Origin: CAVPJC01 sp963705155
GTDB lineage: Bacteria > Chloroflexota > Anaerolineae > Anaerolineales > UBA4823
NCBI GenBank assembly: GCA_963705155.1
Contig: CAVPJC010000017.1
Location: forward strand, 186,001-250,000
Direction: 5' to 3'
DNA: 64,000 nt
Shown here: positions 8,930 to 18,363 of the stretch, one piece after another
Layout: every line of letters begins with the position of its first letter
Position numbering within the stretch: the stretch's first letter is position 1
Translations under genes and position numbers: made by a program
The notes under the pieces: model-generated
Database searches by the model: none
The model's input: the letters and a program-made list of their open reading frames with translations, nothing else
Told to the model about the DNA's origin: nothing

Positions 8930-10249
8930 ATGCTACGACGCACGTGGTTCCTGCTGTGGTTGGTAACAGGGCTGCTCCTGAACGCACCCCGCCCTGCGGT
9001 ACAGGCGCAGGGCAGCGCTCCGCTGGTGCTGGTGATCAGCGCCAACGGTGTGGTCTCGCGCCCGATGGTGGAGTACCTGGCGCGAGGCATCCGCATCGCT
9101 GAACAGCGCGGCGCCGAGCTGCTGGTACTTGAGCTGAACACACCGGGCGGCTCCATCGACCTGATGCAGGACATGGTGGAAAGCATACGCGCCAGCCAGG
9201 TGCCGGTGGTGGTCTACATCACGCCGCGCGGGGCCATGGCTGGCAGCGCCGGGACCGTTATCACCCTGGCGGGGCATGCAGCAGCCATGGCGCCCGAAAC
9301 CGCCATCGGCGCGGCCAGTCCGGTAGGCTCTCAGGGTGAAGACCTTGGGGATACCATGGAAGCCAAGGAGAAGAACATCCTCAAAGCCACGGTGCGTTCG
9401 CTGACCGAGCAGCGCGGCGCGCGGGCGGTGGACCTGGCGGAACGCACCATCGAAAACGCCGAAGCAGCCAGCGCCAGCGAAGCGCTGGAAGTGGGCCTGG
9501 TGGATTTCATCGCCAGGGACCGGGCAGACCTGCTGCGGCAGTTGGATGGTTTCAGCATAACCATTGGAAACAGCCAGCGTGTGCTTCAAACCACCAACGC
9601 AAAGGTGGAAGAACTGCCCAAGGTGTTTATCGAGCTGCTGCTGGAGACCCTGGCAAACCCCAACATCGTGTTTCTGCTCATCACCATCGGCGTGCAGGCC
9701 ATTTTGATCGAAATCTCCAGCCCGGGCGGCTGGGTGGCGGGCTTTATCGGTGTAGTCTGCCTGTCGCTGGCCACCTACGGGCTGGGCATCCTTCCGGTGA
9801 ACTGGTTCGGGCTGATCTTCCTGGCGACGGCCTTCGTGCTCTTTATCCTGGATATCAAAGCGCCCACCCATGGCGCGCTGACGGCGGCAGGCGTGGCCTC
9901 GCTGATCGTGGGCGGGCTGGTGCTCTTCAACTCGCCGGGCGTGCCCACTTTCCAGCGCGTTTCTGTCCCCCTGATCGTAACAGCCTCTTCGCTGAGCGGC
10001 CTGATGTTTTTTGGCATCCTGCTGGTTGCACTGCGCGCCCAGAAAGCGCCGGTGCGCATGGGCGTGGAAAGGCTGCCCGGGCTGACCGGTGTTGTGCGCA
10101 GCGACCTTGCGCCCACAGGCAGCGTGCAGCTGGGCGGTGAGCTGTGGACGGCCGAACTGGCGCCCGGAGAAGAACACCTGCCGCGCGGCACACGTGTGCA
10201 GGTGGTGAGCGTGGAGGGACTGCGCCTGATCGTCCGTAAAGCAGGCTGA
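8930..10249 (+). CDS. NfeD-family membrane-bound serine protease (ClpP-fold, long form)
   Basis: About 439 residues in three parts. After a signal peptide comes a ClpP-like serine protease domain: the substrate groove ELNTPGGSIDLMQDM, the nucleophile Ser in AMAGSAGTVITLAG, and a catalytic Lys in the EAKEKNILKATV helix, the Ser-Lys dyad known from archaeal PH1510. Around residues 235-370 there are four to five membrane segments. The C-terminus (GLTGVVRSDLAPTGSVQLGGELW) is the NfeD OB-fold. Family members cut stomatin-like proteins at the membrane, but no stomatin/SPFH gene lies in this window. The start ATG at 8930 is preferred over an in-frame TTG at 8918. The gene is intact and followed by an M48 protease 24 bases on. 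Confidence 0.93.
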   Translation: MLRRTWFLLWLVTGLLLNAPRPAVQAQGSAPLVLVISANGVVSRPMVEYLARGIRIAEQRGAELLVLELNTPGGSIDLMQDMVESIRASQVPVVVYITPRGAMAGSAGTVITLAGHAAAMAPETAIGAASPVGSQGEDLGDTMEAKEKNILKATVRSLTEQRGARAVDLAERTIENAEAASASEALEVGLVDFIARDRADLLRQLDGFSITIGNSQRVLQTTNAKVEELPKVFIELLLETLANPNIVFLLITIGVQAILIEISSPGGWVAGFIGVVCLSLATYGLGILPVNWFGLIFLATAFVLFILDIKAPTHGALTAAGVASLIVGGLVLFNSPGVPTFQRVSVPLIVTASSLSGLMFFGILLVALRAQKAPVRMGVERLPGLTGVVRSDLAPTGSVQLGGELWTAELAPGEEHLPRGTRVQVVSVEGLRLIVRKAG

Positions 10250-10273
10250 ACCGGCTGGCGCGTGGAAAAAGCT

Positions 10274-11083
10274 ATGGCAAAGAACATCTCCCCCGGCGAA
10301 TACCGCTATCCGCATGAGCTCCTGACCCTGACCGGCTCACTGCTGCTGGTGCTGCTGGTGATCATCGTAAGCGCCACAGCCACCCTGTGCACCAGCGTGG
10401 TCTTCATCGGGGCATTTGCCATGCTGGGCTATTCGGCCACCCGCTCGCACCATCTGGCCCTGCTGCGCAGAGCCCGCCGGGTGAATGAGCAAGAAACACC
10501 CGGCATGGCAGCCCTGGCAGAAAGGTGCATCGAGCGGCTTCAGCCGGGCGAGGTGGAGATCTACGTGGTGCACAGCGAGCAGATGAATGCTTACACTTTT
10601 GGCACCTCTTCCCCCCGGGTGGTGGTGATGTACTCGGAATTATTCAGGGTGATGGATGAGGAAGAGCTGTGCTTTATCCTGGGACACGAGCTGGGGCATG
10701 TGGCCCTGGGGCACACACGGCTGAACTCGCTGCTGGGGGGCATGGCGGGGATTCCCAGCTCTTCTTCGGCAACCGCCATCCTGACCCTGGCATTCCTGGC
10801 CTGGAACCGGGCCTGCGAATTTTCGGCCGACCGCGCCGGGCTGCTGGCCTGCGGCAAGCCCGAAAAAGCCATCACGGCGCTGATCAAGCTGGTAGCCGGG
10901 CCGCAGGCGTTGAGCCGGCAGGGTCTGGAGCTGGCTTACCGCCAGATCGACGCCCAGGATGATACGTTTATGGGCAGCCTGGGCGAGGCGCTGGGCACCC
11001 ACCCGATGATCATCCGGCGCATCGAGCAAATCCGGCAGTACGCAGCCTCGCCGGCTTACCGGCGCCTGCAGACCCGGGCCTAA
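10274..11083 (+). CDS. M48-family (HtpX-like) membrane zinc metalloprotease
   Basis: About 269 residues. Two hydrophobic segments near residues 18-60 anchor the protein. The zinc site HELGH is in FILGHELGHVALGHTR (about residues 145-160), and the third ligand Glu is in EFSADRAG, both diagnostic for M48. YTFGTSSPRVVVMYSELF precedes the site as in HtpX/Oma1. It likely degrades damaged membrane proteins. It follows nfeD in the same direction and probably shares its promoter, giving a two-protease envelope unit. I chose ATG 10274 over GTG 10262. Its TAA stop shares bases with the stop of the convergent S9 peptidase gene. Confidence 0.92.
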   Translation: MAKNISPGEYRYPHELLTLTGSLLLVLLVIIVSATATLCTSVVFIGAFAMLGYSATRSHHLALLRRARRVNEQETPGMAALAERCIERLQPGEVEIYVVHSEQMNAYTFGTSSPRVVVMYSELFRVMDEEELCFILGHELGHVALGHTRLNSLLGGMAGIPSSSSATAILTLAFLAWNRACEFSADRAGLLACGKPEKAITALIKLVAGPQALSRQGLELAYRQIDAQDDTFMGSLGEALGTHPMIIRRIEQIRQYAASPAYRRLQTRA

Positions 11084-12922
11084 AAGGCGGCGGCGAAGAA
11101 CTCGGCCAGGCGGGTATAGAGCACTTCCTGGTTGGCAGGGCGCAAAATGCCGTGGCCTTCATCATCGAAGACCAGAAGCTCATAGGGAACCCGGCTGGCC
11201 TCCAGCCGCTGGCGCACCAGGCGCACATTTTCGGGGGTCACGTTCGGGTCTTGCCCACCCTGCACAATCAGCACCTTGCCGCGAATGTTCTCCACAAAGT
11301 TGATCGGAGAGCGCTCAAAGTATTTTTCGGGGATCTGCATCCGGCGTGCCGCCGATCATTTCCTCGCTGTACGGGCGCAGGTCAGGGCGGGTGGTTTGAT
11401 AATCCACCACCAGATCGGTCATACCGCAGATCGGCGCAGCGGCGGCGATGATCTCCGGCGGGTAATGCGTGATCAGGAACCACGAGCTGTAGCCGCCGTA
11501 AGATGTGCCGGTGACGCCCACCCGGCGCGGGCGCCGCCAGGCCCAGACGGATGAGCAGCCTCGGCGCCGGCGGCGATATCGGCCTGCTCGCGGCCGCCCC
11601 AGCCATCCTCTTTGATCGACTCTCGGAATTTGAGACCGAAACCGGTGCTGCCGCGGTAATTGACATCCAGCACATTGAAAGCGCGGCTGACCAGGTACTG
11701 GATCTGCGGGTTGAAGCGGTCCTCCGAGTGCATGGATGGGCCGCCATGAATGTAGATCACCGCCCGCCCGGGGTTAGGGCGGGCGCGGTACAGCCAACCC
11801 TGGACGGAGGCCCCATCCCGCGATGACCAATCGAATCGATTCGGCAGGGGTGAGCTGCTCCGGACGCAGGGCGGTGTGCTCCCACAGGCGGGTGAGCGAG
11901 ACCAGATCGCCGGGCGCAGCAGCATCGGGCGCCAGACGCACCAGGTCGGGCGGCGTGACGGCGGAATAATACAGAGCCAACCAGGCGCCATCGGGGGCGC
12001 GGCCGAGCGGCATCAGGTTGCCGGGCAGAACCGGGAAGGGGGTCTCCAGACCGGTCTGGGGGTCCAGGTACGAGGGCCGGTGGACTGCATGGCGGATTTC
12101 ATCCACCACCACCATCCCATCCGGCGATACCCAGGCGCCCTCGATCATACGCTGCGGGTCATCCAGCAGCCAGCGCAGCCGCCGGGTGGGCCAGTGGTAG
12201 ATGCCCAGGCTGATGTGTTCTTGCGGCTGACCACCCGTCGATTCGGAGATGACCAGGATGTTCTCGCCATCCGGGAACCAGCGGGCAAAGACCTTGACCT
12301 GATCGCCAAAATTCAGGATCTCACGGTCTTCGCCTCCTTCGGCATCCACCAGGTGGAACTGCCGCCCGGAGGGGTGACGATCTTTGCGGGCGTAGAGCAC
12401 ATGCGTGCCCTGGGGGTTGAGGCTCACTTCCGTGAAGGCCGGTTTTTTCGGACAGGCAATCGGTGTGCGCTCGCCGCTGTTCAGATCATGACGGTAAATC
12501 CAGGTCGGCTCGATCACCTGCCCGGCGGCAAAATCATAATTGGCGCCGTAGAAGAGGGTCGAGCCATCGGGGTGCAGGCCGCCGCCGCGGATAAAATAAG
12601 GGGGGCGGTCTTCGGTGAGCGGCTGCATCGCCAGGGGGCGGGCTAAATCCACGCGGAACAGGGTGACATGCTCATCGCTATCATGATCTTCTTGCACGAT
12701 CACGGCCTGCAAATCACCCGTCCACCCCACCAGCCAGGTGGCCTCGGGGGTGTGGGTCAGGGCAATGGGCGGTGCGCTGCCATCGGTCGGGGCGACAAAC
12801 ACATCCATATTTTCATGGACACGATACCATACAAACGCCACCCGGCGCCCATCCGGCGAGAGGCGGGCGTGCAACACGGTGGGCAGGGTCATCAACTGGC
12901 GCAGGAACGGGTCAGCAGGCAT
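11080..12922 (-). CDS. S9-family (prolyl oligopeptidase/acylaminoacyl-peptidase) serine peptidase, frameshifted
   Basis: A protein of about 610 residues split over four frames (breaks near 11815, 11550 and 11335). The N-terminal 360 residues form a WD40-like beta-propeller that begins MPADPFLRQLMTLPTVLHAR and contains repeated VSPDG/HPDG turns. The C-terminal alpha/beta-hydrolase domain shows YIHGGPSMHSEDRFNP, the oxyanion region NYRGSTGFG, the nucleophile elbow GVTGTSYGGYSSW, the acid loop VQGGQDPNVTPENV and the catalytic His in DDEGHGI. It likely cleaves oligopeptides in the cytoplasm. The breaks are single-base indels within conserved motifs, so the gene is probably functional in the organism. 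It converges tail-to-tail with the M48 gene, sharing four bases. Confidence 0.88.
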
Positions 12923-12933
12923 TGAAGGCCTCC

Positions 12934-14478
12934 TCAGCGTGTGATTGCCACATAGATCCTTTCGGCAAATTTCTGCAAGGTCTGGATATCCGTGCTGGAT
13001 GCATCAGCAGCGCCGCGCCCCCGGAGAACAATGTAGGAGGTGAGCGGCTCTCCGCCCGATGGGGTGAGCACCTCGCCATCAAACGAGCTCAGGCGGTCGA
13101 TCCACTCCAAAAGCTGGCGCAGATCCTGCGAGCTTAACGTAGCGCGCCCGATTTCACGCACACCATTCTGGCAGGAGGCGGCGCGCGCCTCTGCAAACTG
13201 GTTGGTGTAAAGATAGATCTTGAGCTCATCACAGGTGTTGCGGATACCGCCCTGCTGGTGCCAGCTCAGCACCAGATTGGCCGAGCGCAAACCATTCTGG
13301 ATGGTGGGCATAAACCAGAAAGCATTGGCATCGGCGCGCCTGCCCTGGTTGTTGACGGTGAGGATGAACTGCACGACTTCACCTGCCAGGTTGGAGAGGT
13401 CCACATCGATGCTGGTGGTATCGCCGTCGTAGGATTCTTCCCATGCGCCCAGACTCCACTGCGCGCCGTTGGATAGACGGTAATACAGGCGAAAAAGCAG
13501 GTCGCACTGCGGGTTATCGTACAGGCAGCCGATCTCGGAAACGAAATGATCGCCATCCACGATGCGATAAGGCGGGTATTCGCCTGAGATCCAGCCGTTG
13601 GTGCCGGCGGCAGGCTGCAACCACAGAGCAGGCTCGTTCTCCTGGCGGGATTCGAGGTTCGGGTTGGTGCTGATGAGGACCGCACCCGGCCGAGTCACCG
13701 GCGGCGCCAGGACAGGCGACAAAACCCTGATTGCTGCTCCAAAGCGCGCTGCAAGCCTGAGCGACGAAATCATAGGCGTAGCGGCTGGGCGTGGTAAAGG
13801 GCATAACCTGCAGGCGCACCCAGAGCGAGCCCTGGTCCTGCCCATCCACGTCAAAAAACTGGCTGGCTGCATTGCGCAACAGCCAGCGGTTTTCGTAATA
13901 GCCAAGGTCACGCGGCGCGGTGAGAGAAACAGAAACATCCACCGTCTCGCCGGGCAGAACGGCGCCGGGCAGCCCGACTGTCAGGGGAGCATTCATGGCT
14001 TCGCCGCCATCGAAAACCAGGGCATAGGCGGGAGTCCAACGGCAGGCGCCGGTGTTCTGCAGACGCCAGGTCTTGACAAAGCTGACACCCGCGGCAAGGG
14101 TGGTATTCGGGGGGATGGTGACATCCGCCACCAGGCGGGCGGCATCACAGGGCAGCGCCAGCAGTGTTGGCGTGGGCGCCGCGGGCGGCAGCGGGGGAGG
14201 TGGGGTAGCGCTGGGCGTGGGGGTGAAGGCAGGGGAGGGGATCGGTGAGGCAGGAAAACCCGGCGTGGCGGTGGGGATGGCTGCCATTTCGCGTTAACAG
14301 AGCAACAGCGGTTTCACCGGCGGAAAGGGTCAGGCGCGCCTCCATCGTGTGGGCGGCGGAGGTGTAGATTGCTTCGGGGGCAAGGGTGGGGGCAGACTGG
14401 CTCAACCGGCATACAGGCCGCCAGCAGACGACCAACAAGGCTCAACATGACCAGACCCGAAATTTTTACAGCCCGCAC
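12934..14478 (-). CDS. NBR1-Ig-like domain lipoprotein, frameshifted
   Basis: About 515 residues after joining frames (breaks near 14400, 14295 and 13690). A GTG start at 14478 with an AGGAAGG ribosome site gives a signal peptide ending in RLLAAC, a lipobox. A low-complexity Pro/Thr linker (PTATPGFPASPIPSP) follows, then a domain reading LVADVTIPPNTTLAAG, FVKTWRLQNTGACRW and YYENRWLLRNA, the NBR1 (next to BRCA1) central Ig-like domain common on surface proteins of Chloroflexota. The C-terminal 280 residues have no family I recognise but contain ordered Trp- and Gly-rich beta-like segments. It lies 11 bases downstream of the S9 peptidase start on the same strand... that is, it is transcribed toward that gene and may share a message with it. 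Confidence 0.75.
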
Positions 14479-14590
14479 TTTACACCTTCCTGAAACCCGC
14501 AGGGTGATGGCGACAGATCTGCATCCCATTATAGCCTGAAGCAGGCCTCGCCGTCAAAAATCATTCGCACTTCGTGGGCCTGGGAAGTAT

Positions 14591-14619
14591 CACGCGGAGA
14601 CGCGCAGGGCGCGGAGAAA
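14591..14619. repeat. Dispersed GC-rich repeat, copy A
   Basis: The segment CACGCGGAGACGCGCAGGGC followed by GCGGAGAAA nearly matches the copy at 15894-15922 (one base missing, one changed). The two copies flank lipA. The 14479-14786 interval otherwise shows no gene; it holds this repeat and the lipA leader. Confidence 0.65.
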
Positions 14620-14786
14620 TACAAAACTGCACGGGGAGAGATCTTTCTCCACATCCCGATGGGGCAGGCGGGCGGTTGATAGGCAGATGCAGAGCCGAAA
14701 ATCTTTATGGAACGCAAATGTTGGCGGCTCACAAAAAGCGGTAAAATGGGGCATTCTGATTTAGTGGTGCAGAACGAGGAGACAAC

Positions 14787-15739
14787 ATGCCTTTTAACCC
14801 TACCCGAGACCGGATAAAAAGCGAAGAAATTGACACCGCCCCGCGCCGCCGCCCGGAATGGATCAAAGTGCGCGCCCCGTCGGGCGAGACTTACCAGTGG
14901 CTGCAGGGGCTGATGCGCAGCAAAGAGCTGCACACCGTTTGTGAAGAAGCCATGTGCCCCAACATGGGCGAGTGCTGGGGTTCCGGCACCGCCACTTTCC
15001 TGATGCTGGGGGATGTGTGCACCCGCACCTGCGGCTTTTGCGATATCAAGCACGGACAGCCCGCCGCGCTGGACTGGCTGGAGCCGGAGCGCGTGGCGCA
15101 GGCGGTGAAGGCGATGAACCTGAAGCACGCCGTGATCACCAGCGTGAACCGGGACGACCGCCGCGACGGCGGGGCGCCGATCTTTGCCATGGTGATCCGG
15201 CGCATCCGCCAGATCCACCCCGGCTGCTCGATCGAAGTGCTGATCCCCGATTTCAAGGGCAGCCTGGAGGCGCTGAAGATTGTGATGGACGCCCGTCCGG
15301 AGATCCTGAACCACAACGTGGAGACGGTGCCGCGCCTGTTCAAGACGGTGCAGCCGCAGGACCACTACGAGTGGGCGGCTGCCACGCTCACCAACGCCAA
15401 AAAGCTGGACCCCGAAGTGCTGACGCAAGAGCGGGGATCATGCTGGGGCTGGGCGAGACGATGGACGAGGTGAAGGAAGTGATGCGCGACCAGCGCAGCT
15501 GGGGCGTGGATATCCTGACCATCGGGCAGTACCTGCAGCCCAGCAAGAAGCACCTGCCGATCGAGCGCTATTACACGCTGGAAGAGTTCGATGAGATGAA
15601 GGAATATGGGCTGGGGATCGGCTTCCGATGGGTGGAAAGCGGGCCGCTGGTGCGCTCGTCGTACCATGCCGCCGAGCAGGTGCGGGCGCTGAGCGCTGTG
15701 CACCGCAAGCTGTACGGGGCCGCGGCGGACGGGCGCTAG
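14787..15739 (+). CDS. lipA: Lipoyl synthase
   Basis: A radical-SAM lipoyl synthase of about 317 residues, broken by two single-base insertions near 15427-15436. The first frame holds the LipA-specific auxiliary cluster motif (C-x4-C-x5-C in CEEAMCPNMGEC) and the radical-SAM motif CTRTCGFC; SVNRDDRRDGGA and NHNVETVPRLF are family hallmarks. The second frame restores IMLGLGETMDEV and ends with GPLVRSSYHA, whose Ser is the conserved C-terminal ligand. It inserts two sulfur atoms into protein-bound octanoate for pyruvate/2-oxoglutarate dehydrogenase or glycine cleavage. GAGGAG lies 6 bases before the ATG. No lipB is adjacent. A terminator follows 35 bases after the stop. Confidence 0.93.
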
Positions 15740-15773
15740 ACGGCGAAAGATCATCACCCCTATTAGCCTGGGT

Positions 15774-15835
15774 AAGGGCACGGTGGGACCGGACGGCGCG
15801 CGCGCCAACGGTCAATGGCCGTGCCCTTCCTTTTT
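15774..15835 (+). terminator. Rho-independent terminator of lipA
   Basis: AAGGGCACGG (15774-15783) pairs with CCGTGCCCTT (15819-15828), followed by CCTTTTT. The enclosed sequence contains further complementary blocks (GGACCG with CGGTC), giving a long branched stem. Confidence 0.8.
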
Positions 15836-15893
15836 GTCATCGTATGCACACCAATAACCTGGCATCTGCGCGGTTTCGATTGAGCCATTTTTG

Positions 15894-15922
15894 TCACGCG
15901 AGACGCGGAGGGCGCGGAGAAA
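15894..15922. repeat. Dispersed GC-rich repeat, copy B
   Basis: A near copy of 14591-14619. It lies in the 15740-16107 intergenic interval, which otherwise holds only the lipA terminator and no recognisable gene. Confidence 0.65.
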
Positions 15923-16107
15923 AGCTCAAAAATTGAGGCGAGTGGAAGGGATGGGAGCGGAAAACGAGTGAGGGTGACGGCTATATAACCGACCAAGCTA
16001 GTGGTAAAACAATTTGTTGGTCGGATTGGGGGTTATTCACCATGATGGATGTCAGTCTGACTTGCCCACAAACCCGACCATCACAGGCCAACACAATCCA
16101 ATTTCAC

Positions 16108-16653
16108 TTACACGTCCACACCCAGCGCATCCGAACGGCAAATCCATAAATTCCCATTCCTTGTTCCACACGTCCCGGTGGCGCTGAACCGGTAATTGCC
16201 GGTGAGGAAGACGTACTTGCTCTTGCCCTCCGGAACATGAACCTGGTAGGTTTTTACCCCTACCATCGTCAAGTCGAAAGCCGCCCCGGTCTTGTTATCA
16301 AAATGAATGGTTGATGACGCACAATAGGGTGTGATGAGGGTGTAATTGCCGTTGATCCTTGCGGCAACATTTATATTTTCTCCACAATACGTGCGATACG
16401 TCACCCGATAGGTGCCTTTGACGACCTCATATTTGCTGCGCCCTCTGGGCACATTGGTGAACACGTAGGTCTGTGAGCCCTTAAAAGTGATGCGATCGAT
16501 CACCTGGCCGCTGCGATTGTAAATGGTCAGGGTATATGTGTTCTTCCCATTGGCTGGCAATTCTGCCTGCATATCCGTGAATGCAAGCAAATCGCCCGAT
16601 TGTGCAGGCGCAGCCGAGACCATCCCGGACGGCATTACCACCGCCAGAAGCAA
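16108..16653 (-). CDS. Small secreted protein with two internal repeats, function unknown
   Basis: A 181-residue reading frame with an N-terminal signal sequence (LLAVVMPSGMVSAAPA). The mature part contains a duplicated unit: VPRGRSKYEVVKGTYRVTYR followed by a Cys-Gly, and VPEGKSKYVFLTGNYRFSAT with Cys-Gly 3 residues later. It looks like a beta-sandwich secreted protein. The frame opens with TTG, but a better start is an ATG at 16697 preceded by GGGGAGG; joining it needs one missing base and would give a fuller signal peptide. It lies just downstream of the complex I operon but behind that operon's hairpin, so probably has its own promoter. I do not recognise a named family. Confidence 0.7.
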   Translation of the reverse strand: MLLAVVMPSGMVSAAPAQSGDLLAFTDMQAELPANGKNTYTLTIYNRSGQVIDRITFKGSQTYVFTNVPRGRSKYEVVKGTYRVTYRTYCGENINVAARINGNYTLITPYCASSTIHFDNKTGAAFDLTMVGVKTYQVHVPEGKSKYVFLTGNYRFSATGTCGTRNGNLWICRSDALGVDV

Positions 16654-16821
16654 AACGAAAAAGAATGCAGCCCGGATTGATCGATTATGAATGTCATTGG
16701 AAGCCTCCCCATAGCCGGTGTCATGATGTAGAGTTCGATCTCCGTTATAGCAATTCTCTCACGGCGACACAAGTGCCAAATGTCACAAATGCAGTTGGTG
16801 GTTTATCGTGGAAGAATCGAA

Positions 16822-16854
16822 CCGGCCTGCACAACAGCTTGCCGTGCAGGCCGG
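16822..16854 (-). terminator. Hairpin after nuoN, probable operon terminator
   Basis: CCGGCCTGCAC (16822-16832) and GTGCAGGCCGG (16844-16854) form a perfect 11-bp stem with an 11-base loop, 12 bases past the nuoN stop. The downstream strand reads TTCGATTCTTCC, a weak U-tract. Confidence 0.65.
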
Positions 16855-16865
16855 GTGTAAGAACA

Positions 16866-18345
16866 TCAGGATATGGTTAAATAGAGCTTCAGCACTGCCT
16901 GCGAAGCCCAGCTAAACAGCGGGCTGGCGAAGATGCTCAGCAGCACGGTGGCAACCGCGGCCGCACCGGCGGTCAGGTCCAGCCAGACGTTCGCGGTGCG
17001 ACCTGCGGCTCGCCATCGCGCATGTACATGATCACCACCACCCGCAGGTAGTAGTAGGCCGAGACCAGCGAGGTCAGCACGCCGATCAGCGCCAGGCCGA
17101 TGATAGCCGCCTTCGATCACGGTGCGGAACAGGTAGAACTTGCCCACAAAGCCCAGGGTGGGCGGCACGCCGGTGAAGGAGAGCATGAAGACCGCCATGG
17201 CAGCCGCCAGCAGCGGGTATTTGCGCCCCAGGCCGGCATAATCATCCAGAGTCCAGGCCCTTGCCCTCGGCCTTTTCCAGGGCGATCACCACCGCCCAGG
17301 CGCCGAAGCTGGTGAGGGCATAGGCCACCAGGTAGAACAGCGCCGAGGCCACCGCATCGCCGCTGACCTGGCTTGCCGATAGGGCACCAACGCCATCAGG
17401 ATATAGCCGGCATGGGCGATGCTGGAATAGGCCAGCATGCGCTTGATATTGCGTCTGGGCGATGGCAACCACATTACCCAGGATCATGGTCAGGGCCGCC
17501 AGCACCCACAGGACCGGGGTCAGGTCGACGGCCAGCGCCGGGAAGGCCATCACGAAGATCCGCAGCAGGGCGGCAAAACCGGCCGCCTTGGCGCCCACCG
17601 CCATGAAAGCCGGTCACCGAGGTGGGCGCGCCCTGGTAGACATCCGGCGTCCACATGTGGAAGGGCACCGCCGCCACTTTGAAGCCCAGCCCGACCAGGA
17701 TCAGCGCCGCGCCGACCAGCAGCAGCAGTCAGGTTGGCCGTGCCGGCGCTGCACGGCGGCTGACGATCCCGCCAGAGCGGTGGTGCCGGTGGCGCCAAAG
17801 ACCAGCGCCATGCCAAACACCACGAAGCCGGCGGCGAAGGCGCCCAGCAGGAAGTACTTGAGCGCCGCTTCTTCCGAATTCGAGCTGCGGGCGGGCAAAA
17901 CCAGCCAGCACATACAGCGGGATGGAGAGCAACTCCAGCGCCAGGAAGACCACGATCAGGTCGGCGGCCATGGCCATCAGCATCATGCCGCTGATGGAGA
18001 ACAGCAGCAGGATGTAATATTCGCCGCGTTCGATGCCCATGCGCTTGAGGTAATCGTAGGCCAGGGCAATCCCGCCAGCCCGCTGGCCAGGAACAGCACG
18101 TTCAGGAAGATGGCAAAGCCATCCACCACCACCATCCCGTTGAAAGCCGCCGGTCTGGCTGGCCGATTCTGAGCCAGGGTCAGACCCAGTGCCACCACCA
18201 GCCCAACGGCCGCCAGCAGCGCCGTCCAGCCTTTGCGCTCTTTGGGGATGAACAGGTCCACCAGCAGCAGCAGCACGCCCAGACGACCAGGACGACCAGG
18301 GGCAGGATGGCAATCGAGATTGTCGATCAGATGCTTCAGAGTCAT
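16866..18345 (-). CDS. nuoN: NADH-quinone oxidoreductase subunit N, frameshifted
   Basis: Last gene of the complex I operon, about 490 residues after joining frames. It is one of three antiporter-like proton-pumping membrane subunits. The start MTLKHLIDN at 18345 has a GGAGGAG ribosome site. Recognisable blocks are YYILLLFSISGMMLMAMAAD, LELLSIPLYVLAGF, VPFHMWTPDVYQGAPTSVTG and MAVFMLSFTGVPPTLGFVGK, the last two including conserved NuoN proton-path and loop sequences. At least six single-base breaks divide it, all in conserved membrane segments, as expected of consensus errors rather than decay. Confidence 0.9.
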
Positions 18346-18363
18346 CGCTTAGCTCCTCCGCAG

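Noticed and set aside
8933..10315. 460-codon open frame on the minus strand
   Set aside because: It is the shadow of the nfeD gene; His/Gln/Arg-rich composition and no family pattern.
14529..15428. 299-codon open frame on the minus strand
   Set aside because: Antisense shadow of lipA.
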